Below the pieces are notes generated by a model. It searched no databases, was not told the origin of the DNA, and saw only the letters and a program-made list of their open reading frames with translations. Source: Oryzicola mucosus (GTDB lineage: Bacteria; Pseudomonadota; Alphaproteobacteria; Rhizobiales; Rhizobiaceae). Taken from it: a stretch of DNA of 64,000 nt. Within the stretch, counting starts at the first letter, position 1; each line of letters begins with the position of its first letter. Where the stretch lies: NCBI RefSeq assembly GCF_014534685.1, contig NZ_JACVVX010000005.1:62001-126000 (forward strand), in the 5' to 3' direction. Shown piece by piece: positions 28,217 to 38,180 of the stretch. The position numbers and the translations under genes were made by a program.

Positions 28217-29641
28217 ATGCCGATCGAAATTCTCATGCCCGCCCTTTCGCCGACCATGGAGGAGGGCAACCTCTCCAAGTGGCTGAAGAAAGAGGGCGAT
28301 ACCGTCACCGCCGGCGATGTCATCGCTGAAATCGAGACCGACAAGGCGACCATGGAAGTGGAAGCCGTCGACGAAGGCACGATGGGCAAGATCCTGATTG
28401 CCGAAGGCACCGAGGGCGTGAAGGTCAACACGCCGATTGCGGTGCTGCTGCAGGAAGGCGAGAGCGCCGATGCAGCGGCGGCACCCAGCGAAAGCAAGCA
28501 GGCCGAGGCGCCAAAGGCAGCCGAGGCGCCGGCTTCCGACGCCGCCGGCGGCAAGGCGCGCGAAGCTGCCGATGAGCCGACCGCCAAGGCCGACAACAAG
28601 GTCGCCGCTGCGCCGAAGACCGAGGTGGCCGCCGATCCCGACATTCCGGCTGGCACCGAGATGGTGTCGACCACCGTCCGCGAGGCGTTGCGCGACGCCA
28701 TGGCCGAGGAAATGCGCCGTGACCAGGACGTGTTCGTCATGGGCGAGGAGGTTGCCGAATACCAGGGCGCCTACAAGATCACGCAAGGGTTGCTGCAGGA
28801 ATTCGGCGCCAAGCGCGTGGTCGACACCCCGATCACCGAACACGGCTTCACCGGCGTCGGCGTCGGCGCTGCCATGGCCGGCCTGAAGCCCATCGTCGAA
28901 TTCATGACCTTCAACTTCGCCATGCAGGCGATCGACCAGATCATCAATTCGGCGGCCAAGACGCTCTATATGTCGGGCGGCCAGATGGGCGCGCCGATCG
29001 TGTTCCGCGGCCCCAACGGTGCCGCGGCGCGCGTCGCCGCCCAGCACAGCCAGGACTATGCGGCTTGGTACAGCCACATCCCCGGCCTCAAGGTCGTCAT
29101 GCCCTATACGGCAGCCGACGCGAAGGGCCTGCTCAAGGCTGCTATCCGCGACCCCAACCCGGTCATCTTCCTTGAGAACGAAATCCTCTACGGCCACTCC
29201 TTCGACGTGCCGAAGCTGGACGATTTCGTACTGCCCATCGGCAAGGCGCGCATTCATAAGACCGGCAAGGACGTCACCATCGTCTCCTTCGGCATCGGCA
29301 TGACCTATGCGGTCAAGGCGGAAGCCGAGTTGCGCGAGATGGGCATCGACGTCGAGATCATCGACCTGCGCACGATCCGCCCGATGGACCTCGATACGGT
29401 CATCGCCTCGGTGAAGAAGACCAACCGCCTCGTGGTGGTGGAAGAAGGCTATCCGCAGAGCTCGGTCGGCGACTTCATCGCCAACCAGGTGTCGCAGCGC
29501 GCCTTCGACTTCCTCGACGCACCCGTCATCACCATCGCCGGCAAGGACGTTCCGATGCCCTATGCGGCGAATCTGGAAAAGCTGGCGTTGCCGAATGTCG
29601 GCGAGGTCGTCGCGGCGGTCAAAGCCGTCACCTATCGCTGA
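28217..29641 (+). CDS. pdhB: Pyruvate dehydrogenase E1 beta subunit with N-terminal lipoyl domain
   Basis: 474 residues from ATG at 28217. Residues 1-80 are a lipoyl domain ([20 protein letters not shown]; lipoylated Lys in [13 protein letters not shown]). An Ala/Glu/Lys-rich linker (about 85-140) leads to the E1-beta catalytic region ([20 protein letters not shown] ... [18 protein letters not shown]). The lipoyl domain on E1-beta is a feature of rhizobial and some other alphaproteobacterial complexes. It starts 13 bases after pdhA. Confidence 0.97.
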   Translation: MPIEILMPALSPTMEEGNLSKWLKKEGDTVTAGDVIAEIETDKATMEVEAVDEGTMGKILIAEGTEGVKVNTPIAVLLQEGESADAAAAPSESKQAEAPKAAEAPASDAAGGKAREAADEPTAKADNKVAAAPKTEVAADPDIPAGTEMVSTTVREALRDAMAEEMRRDQDVFVMGEEVAEYQGAYKITQGLLQEFGAKRVVDTPITEHGFTGVGVGAAMAGLKPIVEFMTFNFAMQAIDQIINSAAKTLYMSGGQMGAPIVFRGPNGAAARVAAQHSQDYAAWYSHIPGLKVVMPYTAADAKGLLKAAIRDPNPVIFLENEILYGHSFDVPKLDDFVLPIGKARIHKTGKDVTIVSFGIGMTYAVKAEAELREMGIDVEIIDLRTIRPMDLDTVIASVKKTNRLVVVEEGYPQSSVGDFIANQVSQRAFDFLDAPVITIAGKDVPMPYAANLEKLALPNVGEVVAAVKAVTYR

Positions 29642-29659
29642 CGCGGACGGGAGGATCTC

Positions 29660-31039
29660 ATGCCGATCAACATCACGATGCCGGCCCTCTCTCCGACGAT
29701 GGAAGAGGGCAATCTCGCCAAATGGCTGGTCAAGGAAGGCGACAAGGTCGCACCCGGCGATGTGATCGCCGAGATCGAGACCGACAAGGCGACGATGGAA
29801 GTGGAAGCCGTCGATGAGGGCACGGTCGCCAGGCTGGTCGTTCCGGCCGGCACCGAAGGCGTCAAGGTCAATGCGCTGATCGCCATCCTGGCTGGCGAGG
29901 GCGAGGACGCCTCCGCTGCCGCCAAGGGCGGTGATGCGCTTGCGAAGACCGAAGCCAAGGCGGAAAAGCCTGCCGAAGCCCCTGCGAAGGCAGAGGCTCC
30001 GGCTCAAAACGAACCTGCCAAGGTGGAAGCTGCGCCTGCGCCCAAGACGGAAGCCGTTCCTGAAAAGGCTGACGGCAGCCGCACCTTCGCCTCGCCGCTC
30101 GCCCGCCGCATCGCCAAGGATGCCGGCGTCGACCTTTCCGCTCTGACGGGTTCCGGTCCGCATGGCCGCATCGTCAAATCGGACGTCGATGCCGCCGTCT
30201 CCGGCGGCGGCGCAAAGCCTGCGCCTGCCGGCAAGGCAGCGCCGGCACCGGCAACCGCTCCCGCCGCGGCCCCCGCTCTGGCCAAGGGCGGCTCCGACGA
30301 CGCCGTGCTGAAGCTGTTCGAGGAAGGCTCCTACGAGCTCAAGCCGCATGACGGCATGCGCAAGACGATTGCCGCGCGGCTCACTGAGTCGCACCAGACG
30401 GTTCCGTCCTACTTCGTCTCGATGGATTGCGAGATCGACGCGCTGATGAAACTGCGTGGCGAAATCAACGCCTCGGCGCCGACGACCAAGACGGACAAGG
30501 GCGAGGTTCCCGCCTTCAAGCTGTCGGTCAACGACTTCGTCATCAAGGCGATGGCGCTGGCGCTGCGCGACGTGCCGCTGGCGAATGCCTCGTGGACCTC
30601 GACCGCACGCGTCATCCACAAGCATTCGGATGTCGGCGTGGCCGTAGCGATACCCGACGGGCTGATCACCCCGATCATCCGCAAGGCCGAGCAGAAGACG
30701 CTGTCCGCCATCTCCAACCAGATGAAGGACCTGGCCAAGCGCGCCCGCGACAAGAAGCTGAAGCCCGAGGAATTCCAGGGCGGCACGACGGCCGTGTCCA
30801 ACCTCGGCATGTTCGGGGTGTCGAACTTCACCTCGATCATCAACCCGCCGCACGCTTCGATCGTGTCGATCGGCGCGGGCATCGAAAAGCCGGTGGTGAA
30901 GAACGGTGAGATCAAGGTCGGCACGGTGATGACGGCGACCTTCGCCTTCGACCACCGCGTCATCGACGGTGCGCTGGGCGCGGAGCTTGCCTCCGCCTTC
31001 AAGCGCTACATCGAAAACCCGATGGCGATGCTGGTCTAA
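29660..31039 (+). CDS. pdhC: Dihydrolipoamide acetyltransferase (PDH E2)
   Basis: 459 residues. A lipoyl domain (1-80, with [20 protein letters not shown]) nearly identical to that of pdhB is followed by an Ala/Pro/Lys linker. A peripheral-subunit-binding domain comes next (about 139-178, FASPLARRIAKDAGVDLSAL then GSGPHGRIVKSDVD). The catalytic domain ends with the active-site FDHRVIDGALGAE. It moves acetyl to CoA and forms the complex core. Followed at once by a terminator. Confidence 0.97.
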   Translation: MPINITMPALSPTMEEGNLAKWLVKEGDKVAPGDVIAEIETDKATMEVEAVDEGTVARLVVPAGTEGVKVNALIAILAGEGEDASAAAKGGDALAKTEAKAEKPAEAPAKAEAPAQNEPAKVEAAPAPKTEAVPEKADGSRTFASPLARRIAKDAGVDLSALTGSGPHGRIVKSDVDAAVSGGGAKPAPAGKAAPAPATAPAAAPALAKGGSDDAVLKLFEEGSYELKPHDGMRKTIAARLTESHQTVPSYFVSMDCEIDALMKLRGEINASAPTTKTDKGEVPAFKLSVNDFVIKAMALALRDVPLANASWTSTARVIHKHSDVGVAVAIPDGLITPIIRKAEQKTLSAISNQMKDLAKRARDKKLKPEEFQGGTTAVSNLGMFGVSNFTSIINPPHASIVSIGAGIEKPVVKNGEIKVGTVMTATFAFDHRVIDGALGAELASAFKRYIENPMAMLV

Positions 31040-31044
31040 TGCCC

Positions 31045-31073
31045 AAAAGCCCTTCCTCGTGGAAGGGCTTTTT
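31045..31073 (+). terminator. Terminator after pdhC
   Basis: AAAAGCCCTTCC - tcgt - GGAAGGGCTTTTT, a 12-bp stem with T-run. It separates pdhABC from the hydrolase, lipoprotein and lpdA genes, which therefore need read-through or their own promoter. Confidence 0.88.
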
Positions 31074-31087
31074 CCTGCGAAAAAGGC

Positions 31088-31735
31088 ATGCCGATGAAAA
31101 CGGTTCTCTGTTACGGCGACTCGCTGACCTGGGGCTACGATCCGTCCACGGGCGGCGGGCGCCATGCGCTGGAAGACCGCTGGCCGACCGTGCTGCAGAA
31201 GGCGCTGGGCGAGCGCGTCCATGTCATCACTGAGGGGCTGAACGGTCGCACCACCGCTTTCGACGATCATCTCGCCGGTTCCGACCGCAACGGCGCGCGT
31301 GTGCTGCCGACGATTCTGAGCAGCCATGCGCCGATCGACCTCGTCGTCATCATGCTCGGCACCAACGACATGAAGTCCAACATTGCCGGCAAGGCGATCT
31401 TCGCCCGCAAGGGGATGGAGCGGCTGGTGACCATCATCCGCAACCACGACTATCCCGGCGATGCCGAGGTGCCTGACATTTTGCTGGTCGCTCCGCCGGT
31501 GCTGAAGCCCACGGGCAATGCGATCTTTGCCGAGACGTTCGCCGGTGGTGCGGAAGCCTCGATAGAGCTCGCGAACCATTATGAGGAACTGGCAGACGAG
31601 GTGGGCTGCGGCTTCTTCGATGCGGGCTCGGTGGCCGAAGCGTCGCCGCTCGATGGCGTGCATCTCGACGCCGAAAACACCCGCCGCATCGGCGAAGCGC
31701 TGGCTTCGGGCGTGCGCGTGATGCTGGAACTGTAA
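31088..31735 (+). CDS. SGNH/GDSL hydrolase
   Basis: 215 residues (ATG 31088; an in-frame ATG two codons on is equally possible). Block I CYGDSLTWGYDPSTGGG holds the nucleophile serine (S12), the glycine block lies in EGLNGRTTAFDDH, and block III is MLGTNDMKSN. The catalytic Asp-His pair is in DGVHLDAENTRRIG. The close relatives are arylesterases of the acyl-CoA thioesterase I/TesA-like branch. Cytoplasmic, since no signal peptide is visible. Its stop overlaps the next start by one base (taATG). Confidence 0.88.
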   Translation: MPMKTVLCYGDSLTWGYDPSTGGGRHALEDRWPTVLQKALGERVHVITEGLNGRTTAFDDHLAGSDRNGARVLPTILSSHAPIDLVVIMLGTNDMKSNIAGKAIFARKGMERLVTIIRNHDYPGDAEVPDILLVAPPVLKPTGNAIFAETFAGGAEASIELANHYEELADEVGCGFFDAGSVAEASPLDGVHLDAENTRRIGEALASGVRVMLEL

Positions 31736-32406
31736 TGTCTGATCCGGTGCCAACAGGTCGCCGGTCGGCAAGGGAGAGGTGGATGTCGCACGCAGCGTCG
31801 CACAGTGCAAAGATAGGCCTTGCCGCCGGGCTGGCTTTGCTGCTGGCCGGATGCCAGTCTTTGCCGCCTCCCGGCGCGGATTGGCGGGACGATTCCAAGC
31901 CTTTCGTCACCGTGGAAAAAGTGCCGGGCTCGAAAATCGGCGTGCTGCGCAAGCCGTTCCGTATGTCCCCGCTCGGCTACACGCCCGACAAGCTCAGCCA
32001 GTTCAAGGCTGGACTTTCGGGTCAGACCATCCAGGCGTGGAATGGCGGGCACGGTACGCAGGTGGAATATCTGGCCGCTAACGGTCGCTCGTATCTCTGG
32101 TATCCCGGCAACGACAAGGTGGTCGTGGGAAGCTGGAGCGTGCGCAATCGCGACCAGAAGACGATTGGCGGCGGCAGCTACCAGATACCCGAAATCTGCT
32201 ACACCTATTCCAAAGCGACCTACAATCCGGTGACGGGAGAAAGCGGCGGCGAACTGGAATGCAGCCCGCTGAGCACCTTCTCGATCTACATCAACGAAAT
32301 GGCCCCTGGCGACCCGTTCCGGCTCGCCTCCGGCTCCGTGCCATTTCCCCTCGACAAGCGATCGACCACGCTTGACGCTCTCTATGCCAAGAAATCTGGA
32401 GGCTGA
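31735..32406 (+). CDS. Putative lipoprotein of unknown function
   Basis: 223 residues from ATG at 31735, which overlaps the SGNH stop. A start at 31783 (MSHAASHSAKIGLAAGLALL) would give a more standard signal. The lipobox L-L-A-G-C is at about residue 40 (24 from the shorter start). The mature part contains WRDDSKPFVTV, YLWYPGNDKVVVGSW and EICYTYSKATYN, resembling the DUF995-type rhizobial proteins. That match is from memory and uncertain. Followed three bases later by lpdA. Confidence 0.65.
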   Translation: MSDPVPTGRRSARERWMSHAASHSAKIGLAAGLALLLAGCQSLPPPGADWRDDSKPFVTVEKVPGSKIGVLRKPFRMSPLGYTPDKLSQFKAGLSGQTIQAWNGGHGTQVEYLAANGRSYLWYPGNDKVVVGSWSVRNRDQKTIGGGSYQIPEICYTYSKATYNPVTGESGGELECSPLSTFSIYINEMAPGDPFRLASGSVPFPLDKRSTTLDALYAKKSGG

Positions 32407-32409
32407 TCC

Positions 32410-33855
32410 ATGGCCAACGCCTACGACGTCATCATCATCGGCTCAGGGCCGGGCGGCTATATCGCCGCCATCCGCGCAGCGCAGCTGGGCCTCAAGACCG
32501 CGATCGTGGAGCGCGAGCATCTGGCCGGCATCTGCTCCAACTGGGGCTGCATCCCGACCAAGGCGCTGCTGCGTTCGGCCGAGATCCTGCATTTCGCTGA
32601 ACACGCCAAGAATTATGGCCTGACCCTCGAGGGCACGGTGAAACCGGACCTCAAGGCCGTGGTGGGGCGCTCGCGCGGCATTGCCGAGCGGATGAATGGC
32701 GGCGTCGGCTTCCTGATGAAGAAGAATAAGGTCGACATCATCTGGGGCGAGGCAAAGCTGACCAAGGCCAATGAGATCGTCGTCACCAAGACGACCAAGC
32801 CGCCGATGCAGCCGCAGGCGCCTTTGCCCAAGAACGCGCTGGGCGAGGGCACCTACACCGCCAAGCATATCGTCATCGCCACCGGCGCGCGGCCGCGTGC
32901 GCTGCCCGGCATCGAGCCGGACGGCAAGCTGATCTGGACCTATTTCGAGGCGCTGGTGCCGCAGGAGATGCCGAAGTCGCTTCTGGTGATGGGCTCCGGC
33001 GCGATCGGCATCGAATTCGCGTCGTTCTACCGCACCATGGGTGTCGATGTGACGGTCGTCGAGGTGTTGCCGCAGGTCATGCCGGTGGAAGACGCCGAGA
33101 TTTCGGCCTTCGCCAAGAAGCAGTTCGACAAGCAGGGCATGAAGATTTTGCTCGAAGCCAAAGTGACCAAGGTCGAGAAGGCAGCGAACTCCATCACCGC
33201 TCACGTCCAGACCAAGGACGGCAAGATGCAAACCATCACCGCCGACCGGATGATTTCGGCCGTGGGCGTGCAGGGCAACATCGAAAACATCGGCCTGGAA
33301 GCGCTGGGCATCAAGACCGAGCGGGGCTGCATCGTCATCGACGGCTACGGCAAGACCAATGTGCCGGGCGTCTATGCCATCGGCGATGTCGCGGGCCCTC
33401 CCATGCTGGCGCACAAGGCCGAGCACGAGGCTGTCATCTGCATCGAGAAGATCGCCGGCCTGCCGAATGTGCATGCGATGGACAAGCTCAAGATCCCCGG
33501 CTGTACCTATTGCAACCCGCAGGTGGCGTCTGTCGGCCTCACCGAGGCGAAGGCCAAGGAGGCCGGTTTCGAGGTGCGCGTCGGCCGCTTCCCCTTCGTG
33601 GCCAACGGCAAGGCGATTGCGCTGGGCGAAGACCAGGGCATGGTCAAGACCGTGTTCGACAAGAAGACCGGACAGTTGCTCGGCGCGCATATGGTGGGAG
33701 CCGAGGTGACCGAACTGATTCAGGGCTTCGTCGTCGCCATGAACCTGGAGACGACAGAGGAAGAGCTGATGCACACAATCTTCCCGCATCCGACCCTTTC
33801 GGAAATGATGAAGGAAAGCGTTCTCGACGCCTATGGCCGCGCGCTGAACGCATGA
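32410..33855 (+). CDS. lpdA: Dihydrolipoamide dehydrogenase (E3)
   Basis: 481 residues. It reoxidises dihydrolipoyl groups with FAD and NAD. FAD fold VIIIGSGPGGYIAAIRAAQL at the N terminus; redox disulfide C-S-N-W-G-C in ICSNWGCIPTKALL (about residues 36-50); NAD site LVMGSGAIGIEFASFYRTMG. The His-Glu dyad is near the end in TIFPHPTLSEMM. The common form of the redox motif is C-L-N-x-G-C, so the serine is a small variation. With pdhABC and lipA it makes the stretch a lipoate-using module. Confidence 0.95.
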   Translation: MANAYDVIIIGSGPGGYIAAIRAAQLGLKTAIVEREHLAGICSNWGCIPTKALLRSAEILHFAEHAKNYGLTLEGTVKPDLKAVVGRSRGIAERMNGGVGFLMKKNKVDIIWGEAKLTKANEIVVTKTTKPPMQPQAPLPKNALGEGTYTAKHIVIATGARPRALPGIEPDGKLIWTYFEALVPQEMPKSLLVMGSGAIGIEFASFYRTMGVDVTVVEVLPQVMPVEDAEISAFAKKQFDKQGMKILLEAKVTKVEKAANSITAHVQTKDGKMQTITADRMISAVGVQGNIENIGLEALGIKTERGCIVIDGYGKTNVPGVYAIGDVAGPPMLAHKAEHEAVICIEKIAGLPNVHAMDKLKIPGCTYCNPQVASVGLTEAKAKEAGFEVRVGRFPFVANGKAIALGEDQGMVKTVFDKKTGQLLGAHMVGAEVTELIQGFVVAMNLETTEEELMHTIFPHPTLSEMMKESVLDAYGRALNA

Positions 33856-33953
33856 TAGCCATTCGTCGCGCGGTCTTTTGACGGCAGCGGCGATGCATTA
33901 TATGCCTTGAAATCAAAGGTCGCCTTTGGCGGTGACCGCAATAGGAACTGCTG

Positions 33954-34925
33954 ATGGTCACCGTTCTCGACCTCGTCAACAACAGGCCCAAGGCGCGCCA
34001 CCCCGAAAAGGCCCACCGGCCCGATCAGGAAGTGCTGCGCAAGCCGGACTGGATCCGCGTCAAGGCGCCGACCTCCAAGGGCTATGCCGAAACGCGCGAG
34101 ATCGTGAAATCGCACAAGCTGGTGACGGTCTGCGAAGAGGCTGGGTGCCCGAATATCGGCGAGTGCTGGGACAAGAAGCACGCCACCTTCATGATCATGG
34201 GCGAGATCTGCACCCGTGCCTGCGCCTTCTGCAACGTCGCCACCGGCATTCCGACCAAGCTGGATGCCAACGAGCCCGACAGCGTGGCCAAGGCAGTCAA
34301 GCAGATGGGTCTGCAGCACGTCGTCATCACCTCGGTCGACCGCGACGACCTGAAGGATGGCGGTGCCGAGCATTTCGCTGAGGTGATCCGCGCAATCCGC
34401 GCCGCAACGCCGCAGACCACCATCGAGATCCTGACGCCCGATTTCCTGCGCAAGGACGGCGCGCTCGAAATCGTCGTGGCTGCCAAGCCCGACGTGTTCA
34501 ACCACAATCTCGAAACCGTGCCGTCCAACTACCTGACGGTAAGGCCCGGCGCACGCTACTTCCACTCAATCCGTTTGCTGCAGCGGGTCAAGGAACTCGA
34601 CCCATCCATCTTCACCAAGTCCGGCATCATGGTAGGCCTCGGCGAGGAGAGGCACGAGGTGCTGCAACTGATGGACGACCTGCGCACCGCCAATGTCGAC
34701 TTCATGACCATCGGCCAGTATCTGCAGCCGACCAAAAAACACCACCCGGTCAAGCGCTTCGTTACGCCCGAAGAATTCGAATCCTACGCAACCGTCGGCA
34801 AGACCAAGGGCTTCCTGCTGGTCGCATCCAGCCCGCTGACGCGCTCCTCGCACCATGCCGGCGACGACTTCGCCAAGCTGCGCGCTGCCCGCGAGGCCAA
34901 GCTGGGGTTGGTGGCCGCAGAGTAG
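33954..34925 (+). CDS. lipA: Lipoyl synthase
   Basis: 323 residues with ribosome site aggaactgctgATG. Radical-SAM enzyme that inserts two sulfurs into octanoyl groups on E2-type proteins. It has both iron-sulfur motifs: auxiliary C-x4-C-x5-C in [14 protein letters not shown] and radical SAM C-x3-C-x2-C in [14 protein letters not shown]. The C-terminal serine ligand of the auxiliary cluster lies in [12 protein letters not shown]. Its place after lpdA fits its job of lipoylating PdhB and PdhC. Confidence 0.97.
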   Translation: MVTVLDLVNNRPKARHPEKAHRPDQEVLRKPDWIRVKAPTSKGYAETREIVKSHKLVTVCEEAGCPNIGECWDKKHATFMIMGEICTRACAFCNVATGIPTKLDANEPDSVAKAVKQMGLQHVVITSVDRDDLKDGGAEHFAEVIRAIRAATPQTTIEILTPDFLRKDGALEIVVAAKPDVFNHNLETVPSNYLTVRPGARYFHSIRLLQRVKELDPSIFTKSGIMVGLGEERHEVLQLMDDLRTANVDFMTIGQYLQPTKKHHPVKRFVTPEEFESYATVGKTKGFLLVASSPLTRSSHHAGDDFAKLRAAREAKLGLVAAE

Positions 34926-34928
34926 GCG

Positions 34929-35339
34929 CTACTGCTCGGCCCAGTTCTCGACTGTGAGCAATTCGCGCGGAATTTGTGCGAAAGCTCTATCGGCGGTTAC
35001 AAGCGTTGCTTCTAGGGACCGAGCATGCGCGGCGATCATCATATCGAGAGCGGAAAGAGATATTCCCTTCGACTGGCATGCGGCGCGCAACTCGCCGTAA
35101 CTCGCGGCGGCCTTTCGGCCCCAATCCAAGGTCGCCACACGCAACAGCAACTGGTTGACCCGCTCGGCCAGCGCCGATGGGTGGCCGCGCTTTGCGAGGC
35201 CATAGAGAAGCTCGCCTTCGGTAACAGTGGAAATCGCCAGAGCATCCATCGGAACTGCGATCAGCCTTTCAAGAATTCGCGGATTGTCGCCGCGAATGAT
35301 ATGGCTGACGATGTTGGTGTCGAGGAGATAGCGGGTCAT
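34929..35339 (-). CDS. vapC: VapC-type PIN-domain ribonuclease toxin
   Basis: 136 residues. PIN-domain acidic residues are all visible: D7 ([10 protein letters not shown]), E41/E43 ([10 protein letters not shown]), D99 ([11 protein letters not shown]) and D117 (LVTADRAF). VapC toxins cleave tRNA or rRNA and are blocked by VapB. Its start overlaps the vapB stop by four bases. The pair lies antisense between lipA and ratA, ending three bases from the lipA stop. Confidence 0.9.
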   Translation of the reverse strand: MTRYLLDTNIVSHIIRGDNPRILERLIAVPMDALAISTVTEGELLYGLAKRGHPSALAERVNQLLLRVATLDWGRKAAASYGELRAACQSKGISLSALDMMIAAHARSLEATLVTADRAFAQIPRELLTVENWAEQ

Positions 35340-35605
35340 TCAGCATCGTTCGCGAACGGGTCGCGGTCTTCATCCACACCCCCGGCGCGGTCTTCCGAAC
35401 CCATGAAGTCAGATGGGATGTCGGCATTCGCGTAAAGAGCGAACAGACCGTCCCAACTGTCGGGTCGCTTCGACAAGATGACGTCACCGCTTTGCGGGTC
35501 CCGCCGAATGAAGACATCCTCGCCTTCAAAGCGGAATTCGGCCGGCAGCCGCACAGCCTGGCTGCGGCCAGTCATAAAAATCTTCGCTGTCTTCTGGGCC
35601 GTCAT
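35336..35605 (-). CDS. vapB: VapB-type antitoxin (AbrB-like)
   Basis: 89 residues from ATG at 35605 with ribosome site ggagggcgac. It begins [20 protein letters not shown], the swapped-hairpin AbrB/MazE-like DNA-binding domain of the VapB (VagC) type. The acidic C terminus ([20 protein letters not shown]) would clasp the toxin. It comes first and overlaps vapC, the usual order. Upstream ATG codons in frame (35653, 35623) are less likely. Confidence 0.87.
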   Translation of the reverse strand: MTAQKTAKIFMTGRSQAVRLPAEFRFEGEDVFIRRDPQSGDVILSKRPDSWDGLFALYANADIPSDFMGSEDRAGGVDEDRDPFANDAE

Positions 35606-35637
35606 GTCGCCCTCCGTATCCATTGAGGCCTGCTCGA

Positions 35638-35676
35638 AAGATAGAACCGGCAACGATACATATCAAGATAGCTATC
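35638..35676 (-). promoter_or_regulatory. Candidate vapBC promoter and operator
   Basis: On the minus strand a -35 TTGATA (35661-35666), 17-base spacer and -10 TATCTT (35638-35643) precede vapB. Directly upstream is the perfect palindrome GATAGCTATC (35667-35676), a plausible binding site for the VapBC complex. The region is AT-rich compared with its surroundings. Confidence 0.5.
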
Positions 35677-35775
35677 ATAAGGCAGCAAACTGTTGCATTC
35701 CGTATGAAACATTGAGACGGCTTTGCGGTATCACCCCACTTGCCCTTCGCGGCCTGGCACATTAACTCGATTTCC

Positions 35776-36237
35776 ATGCCGCAGTTCGAAACCCGCCGTC
35801 AGGTTCCCCATTCGCCGCAGAAGATGTTCGCCCTGGTGGCGGATGTCGAAAGCTACCCGCAGTTCCTGCCGCTGTGCGAGGGGCTGGTGGTGCGGCAGCG
35901 CCGCGAGCGCGAGGGTCGCGAGATGCTCGTGGCCGACATGACTGTGGGCTACAAGGCGATCCGCGAGACGTTCAGCACGCAGGTGATGCTCAACCATGCC
36001 GAAGAGGCGATCGACGTCAAATATCTCGACGGCCCGTTCCGTTATCTCGACAATCGCTGGCGCTTCGAGCCAGGCCCGGATGGCGGCTGCGCGGTGCATT
36101 TCTTCATCGATTACGAGTTCAAGAGCCGCATTCTCGGCGCGCTGATGGGGTCGATGTTCGACCGCGCCTTCCGCATGTTCGCCGAGGCCTTCGAAAAGCG
36201 CGCCGACCACATCTACGGTCGCCCGCCTGCGGCGTAA
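35776..36237 (+). CDS. ratA: RatA/COQ10-like START-domain protein
   Basis: 153 residues from ATG at 35776 (MPQFETRRQVPHSPQKMFAL). The polyketide-cyclase/START fold of the RatA-COQ10 family shows in LVADVESYPQFLPLCEGLVV and FEPGPDGGCAVHFFIDYEFK. Homologs bind coenzyme Q precursors and support respiration; E. coli RatA was also reported to block ribosome subunit joining. In relatives it follows lipA directly; here vapBC lies between them. Convergent with pncC. Confidence 0.88.
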   Translation: MPQFETRRQVPHSPQKMFALVADVESYPQFLPLCEGLVVRQRREREGREMLVADMTVGYKAIRETFSTQVMLNHAEEAIDVKYLDGPFRYLDNRWRFEPGPDGGCAVHFFIDYEFKSRILGALMGSMFDRAFRMFAEAFEKRADHIYGRPPAA

Positions 36238-36243
36238 GGCAGT

Positions 36244-36768
36244 TCAGGTCTCCCGGCTAAGCGCCCTCAGCCCCATCTGCAGCGCATGCCGCACCGTCTC
36301 GCGGCGGATGAAGTCGCGGCCTCGGTTCTCAAAAATGCGTTTCTCGGCGATTGCCGCCTTGCCTGAAAGGGCGAGGCCGAACCAGACGAGACCGACCGGC
36401 TTTTCCGCCGATCCGCCGTCGGGACCGGCAATACCGGTGACCGCCAGCGTAATGCCCGCGCGCGAATGAGCAAGCGCGCCGGCCGCCATCTCCAGCGCCG
36501 TCTGTTCCGAAACCGCGCCATAGGCGTCCAGCGTCGCACCGGAGACGCCCAGCATCTCCTGCTTGGCGTCGTTGGAATAGGTGACGAAGCCGCGATCCAC
36601 CATGGAGGAAGAGCCGGGGATGTCGGTCATCGCCGCGATGATCAGGCCGCCGGTGCAGCTTTCGGCAGTTGCCGCCAGGATGTTGTGGGCGGCACACGCT
36701 TTCAGGAATCGGTCGGCGAGATCGCCGATTTCGGTTGCTTTGACTTCTCCGACGCCCGGTTCTTTCAT
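36244..36768 (-). CDS. pncC: CinA C-terminal domain protein (nicotinamide-nucleotide amidase)
   Basis: 174 residues. The family core [20 protein letters not shown], with the nucleophile serine, and [20 protein letters not shown] are clear. The enzyme deamidates NMN to NaMN in pyridine nucleotide recycling. Its start overlaps the ispDF stop by four bases, so it is coupled to ispDF. The N-terminal half of CinA is encoded apart at 15027-15767. Confidence 0.92.
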   Translation of the reverse strand: MKEPGVGEVKATEIGDLADRFLKACAAHNILAATAESCTGGLIIAAMTDIPGSSSMVDRGFVTYSNDAKQEMLGVSGATLDAYGAVSEQTALEMAAGALAHSRAGITLAVTGIAGPDGGSAEKPVGLVWFGLALSGKAAIAEKRIFENRGRDFIRRETVRHALQMGLRALSRET

Positions 36769-37994
36769 TCCGGCAGTTCTCCTGGATAGATGACGCTGGC
36801 GGTGGCGATGGCTGCAATGCCTTCGCTCCGCCCGACGAAACCGAGCTTCTCGTTGGTCGTCGCCTTCACGGAAACCCGGTCGTCGGAAACGCGCAACATG
36901 GCCGCAAGTTTCGCCGTCATCTCGGCGCGGTGAGGTCCGACGCGCGGCGCCTCGCAGATCAGCGTGATGTCGGCATTGGCAATGCGGCCGCCGCGCTCGC
37001 GCACGATCCTGGCTGCGTGCTCGACGAAGATGTGCGAGGACGCGCCCTTCCATTGCGGGTCGGACGGCGGGAAATGCGTGCCGATGTCGCCCGCTCCGCA
37101 GGTGGCGAGCAGCGCATCCGTCAGTGCATGCAGTGCCACGTCGGCATCGGAATGGCCATTGAGCTTCTTGTCGTGCGGGATGGCGACACCGCACAGCGTG
37201 ACATGGTCACCGTCCTCGAAGGAGTGGACGTCGTAGCCATTTCCGGTGCGCACATCGGGGAAGAAAGGTGTGCTGCCCGAAAGGCGTTCGTCGGCCATGG
37301 CGATATCCCTTGCCCAGGTAAGTTTGACATTGTCGGGGGAACCCAGCACCAGCCGCACCGGGATTTTCGCCCATTCGGCAATCGCCGAATCGTCGGTGAA
37401 ATCGCTGCGCCCGGCTTCGAAGGCGCGTTGATGCGCCTCGAAGATCGGCGCGAAGGGGAAACCCTGCGGCGTCTGGGCCGAATGCAGCCCGGCGCGCGGC
37501 ACCGTATGGGCCACCGTCTTGTCGTAGGCTTCCTGCTTGAGTGTGTCGGACACCGGCAGCGAGGGCAGGGAGCCGCAATTGTCTGCGATGCCGTCAATGG
37601 TGCGGTCGATGACCCCGGTGTCTACGAAGGGGCGCACCCCGTCGTGGATCAGGACGGCGTGAGGGCGATGCGTGGCCAGCGCCAGCAAAGCCAGCCGGGT
37701 CGAATCCTGCCGCGTCGCGCCGCCGACCACGGGGATGATCTGGTTGCCGAAATTGGCCGCGGCCTTTTCGTACAGTTCGGTGTCGTCGGGATGAATGGCA
37801 ATGACGATGCGGCCAATGCGGGGATGTTCAGCAAAGACCTTCAACGTGTGCCAGATGACCGCCTTGCCGCCGATGCGCCTGTATTGCTTGGGGCCTTCGC
37901 CCTGGCCGGCGCGCTCGCCACGCCCCGCGGCCACGATGACTGCGGCATATTCTCGGGACGCTTTGACGGCTTGTTGAAGCGGTGTATTAGTCAT
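36765..37994 (-). CDS. ispDF: Bifunctional IspD/IspF isoprenoid enzyme
   Basis: 409 residues. Residues about 15-240 are IspD ([20 protein letters not shown], then [12 protein letters not shown]), which attaches CMP to methylerythritol phosphate. Residues about 248-405 are IspF ([13 protein letters not shown], then [19 protein letters not shown]), which forms the cyclic diphosphate; its D-x-H zinc ligands are visible. The fusion is standard in alphaproteobacteria. Divergent from dusB. Confidence 0.96.
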   Translation of the reverse strand: MTNTPLQQAVKASREYAAVIVAAGRGERAGQGEGPKQYRRIGGKAVIWHTLKVFAEHPRIGRIVIAIHPDDTELYEKAAANFGNQIIPVVGGATRQDSTRLALLALATHRPHAVLIHDGVRPFVDTGVIDRTIDGIADNCGSLPSLPVSDTLKQEAYDKTVAHTVPRAGLHSAQTPQGFPFAPIFEAHQRAFEAGRSDFTDDSAIAEWAKIPVRLVLGSPDNVKLTWARDIAMADERLSGSTPFFPDVRTGNGYDVHSFEDGDHVTLCGVAIPHDKKLNGHSDADVALHALTDALLATCGAGDIGTHFPPSDPQWKGASSHIFVEHAARIVRERGGRIANADITLICEAPRVGPHRAEMTAKLAAMLRVSDDRVSVKATTNEKLGFVGRSEGIAAIATASVIYPGELPE

Positions 37995-38180
37995 GTCGCC
38001 CGTCTACAGCATCGCTTTGCAAAGCGGAATGAAATTTGAGTGGGCGCGAAACGCCTATATCTGACGCAATTGCATAGGAAAAACCGGCCGTCGAGGCAAA
38101 TGCCATGCATTTCACGGTTGCCTAAAATCTGAATGCTGTCTAGAGATTGTGCAAACAGTGGGTTTGCTTCGTTTTTGTGC

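Noticed and set aside
28094-31810. 1238-residue minus-strand frame opposite pdhB-pdhC
   Set aside because: It is an antisense shadow of well-identified genes, made of repetitive composition with no recognisable family.
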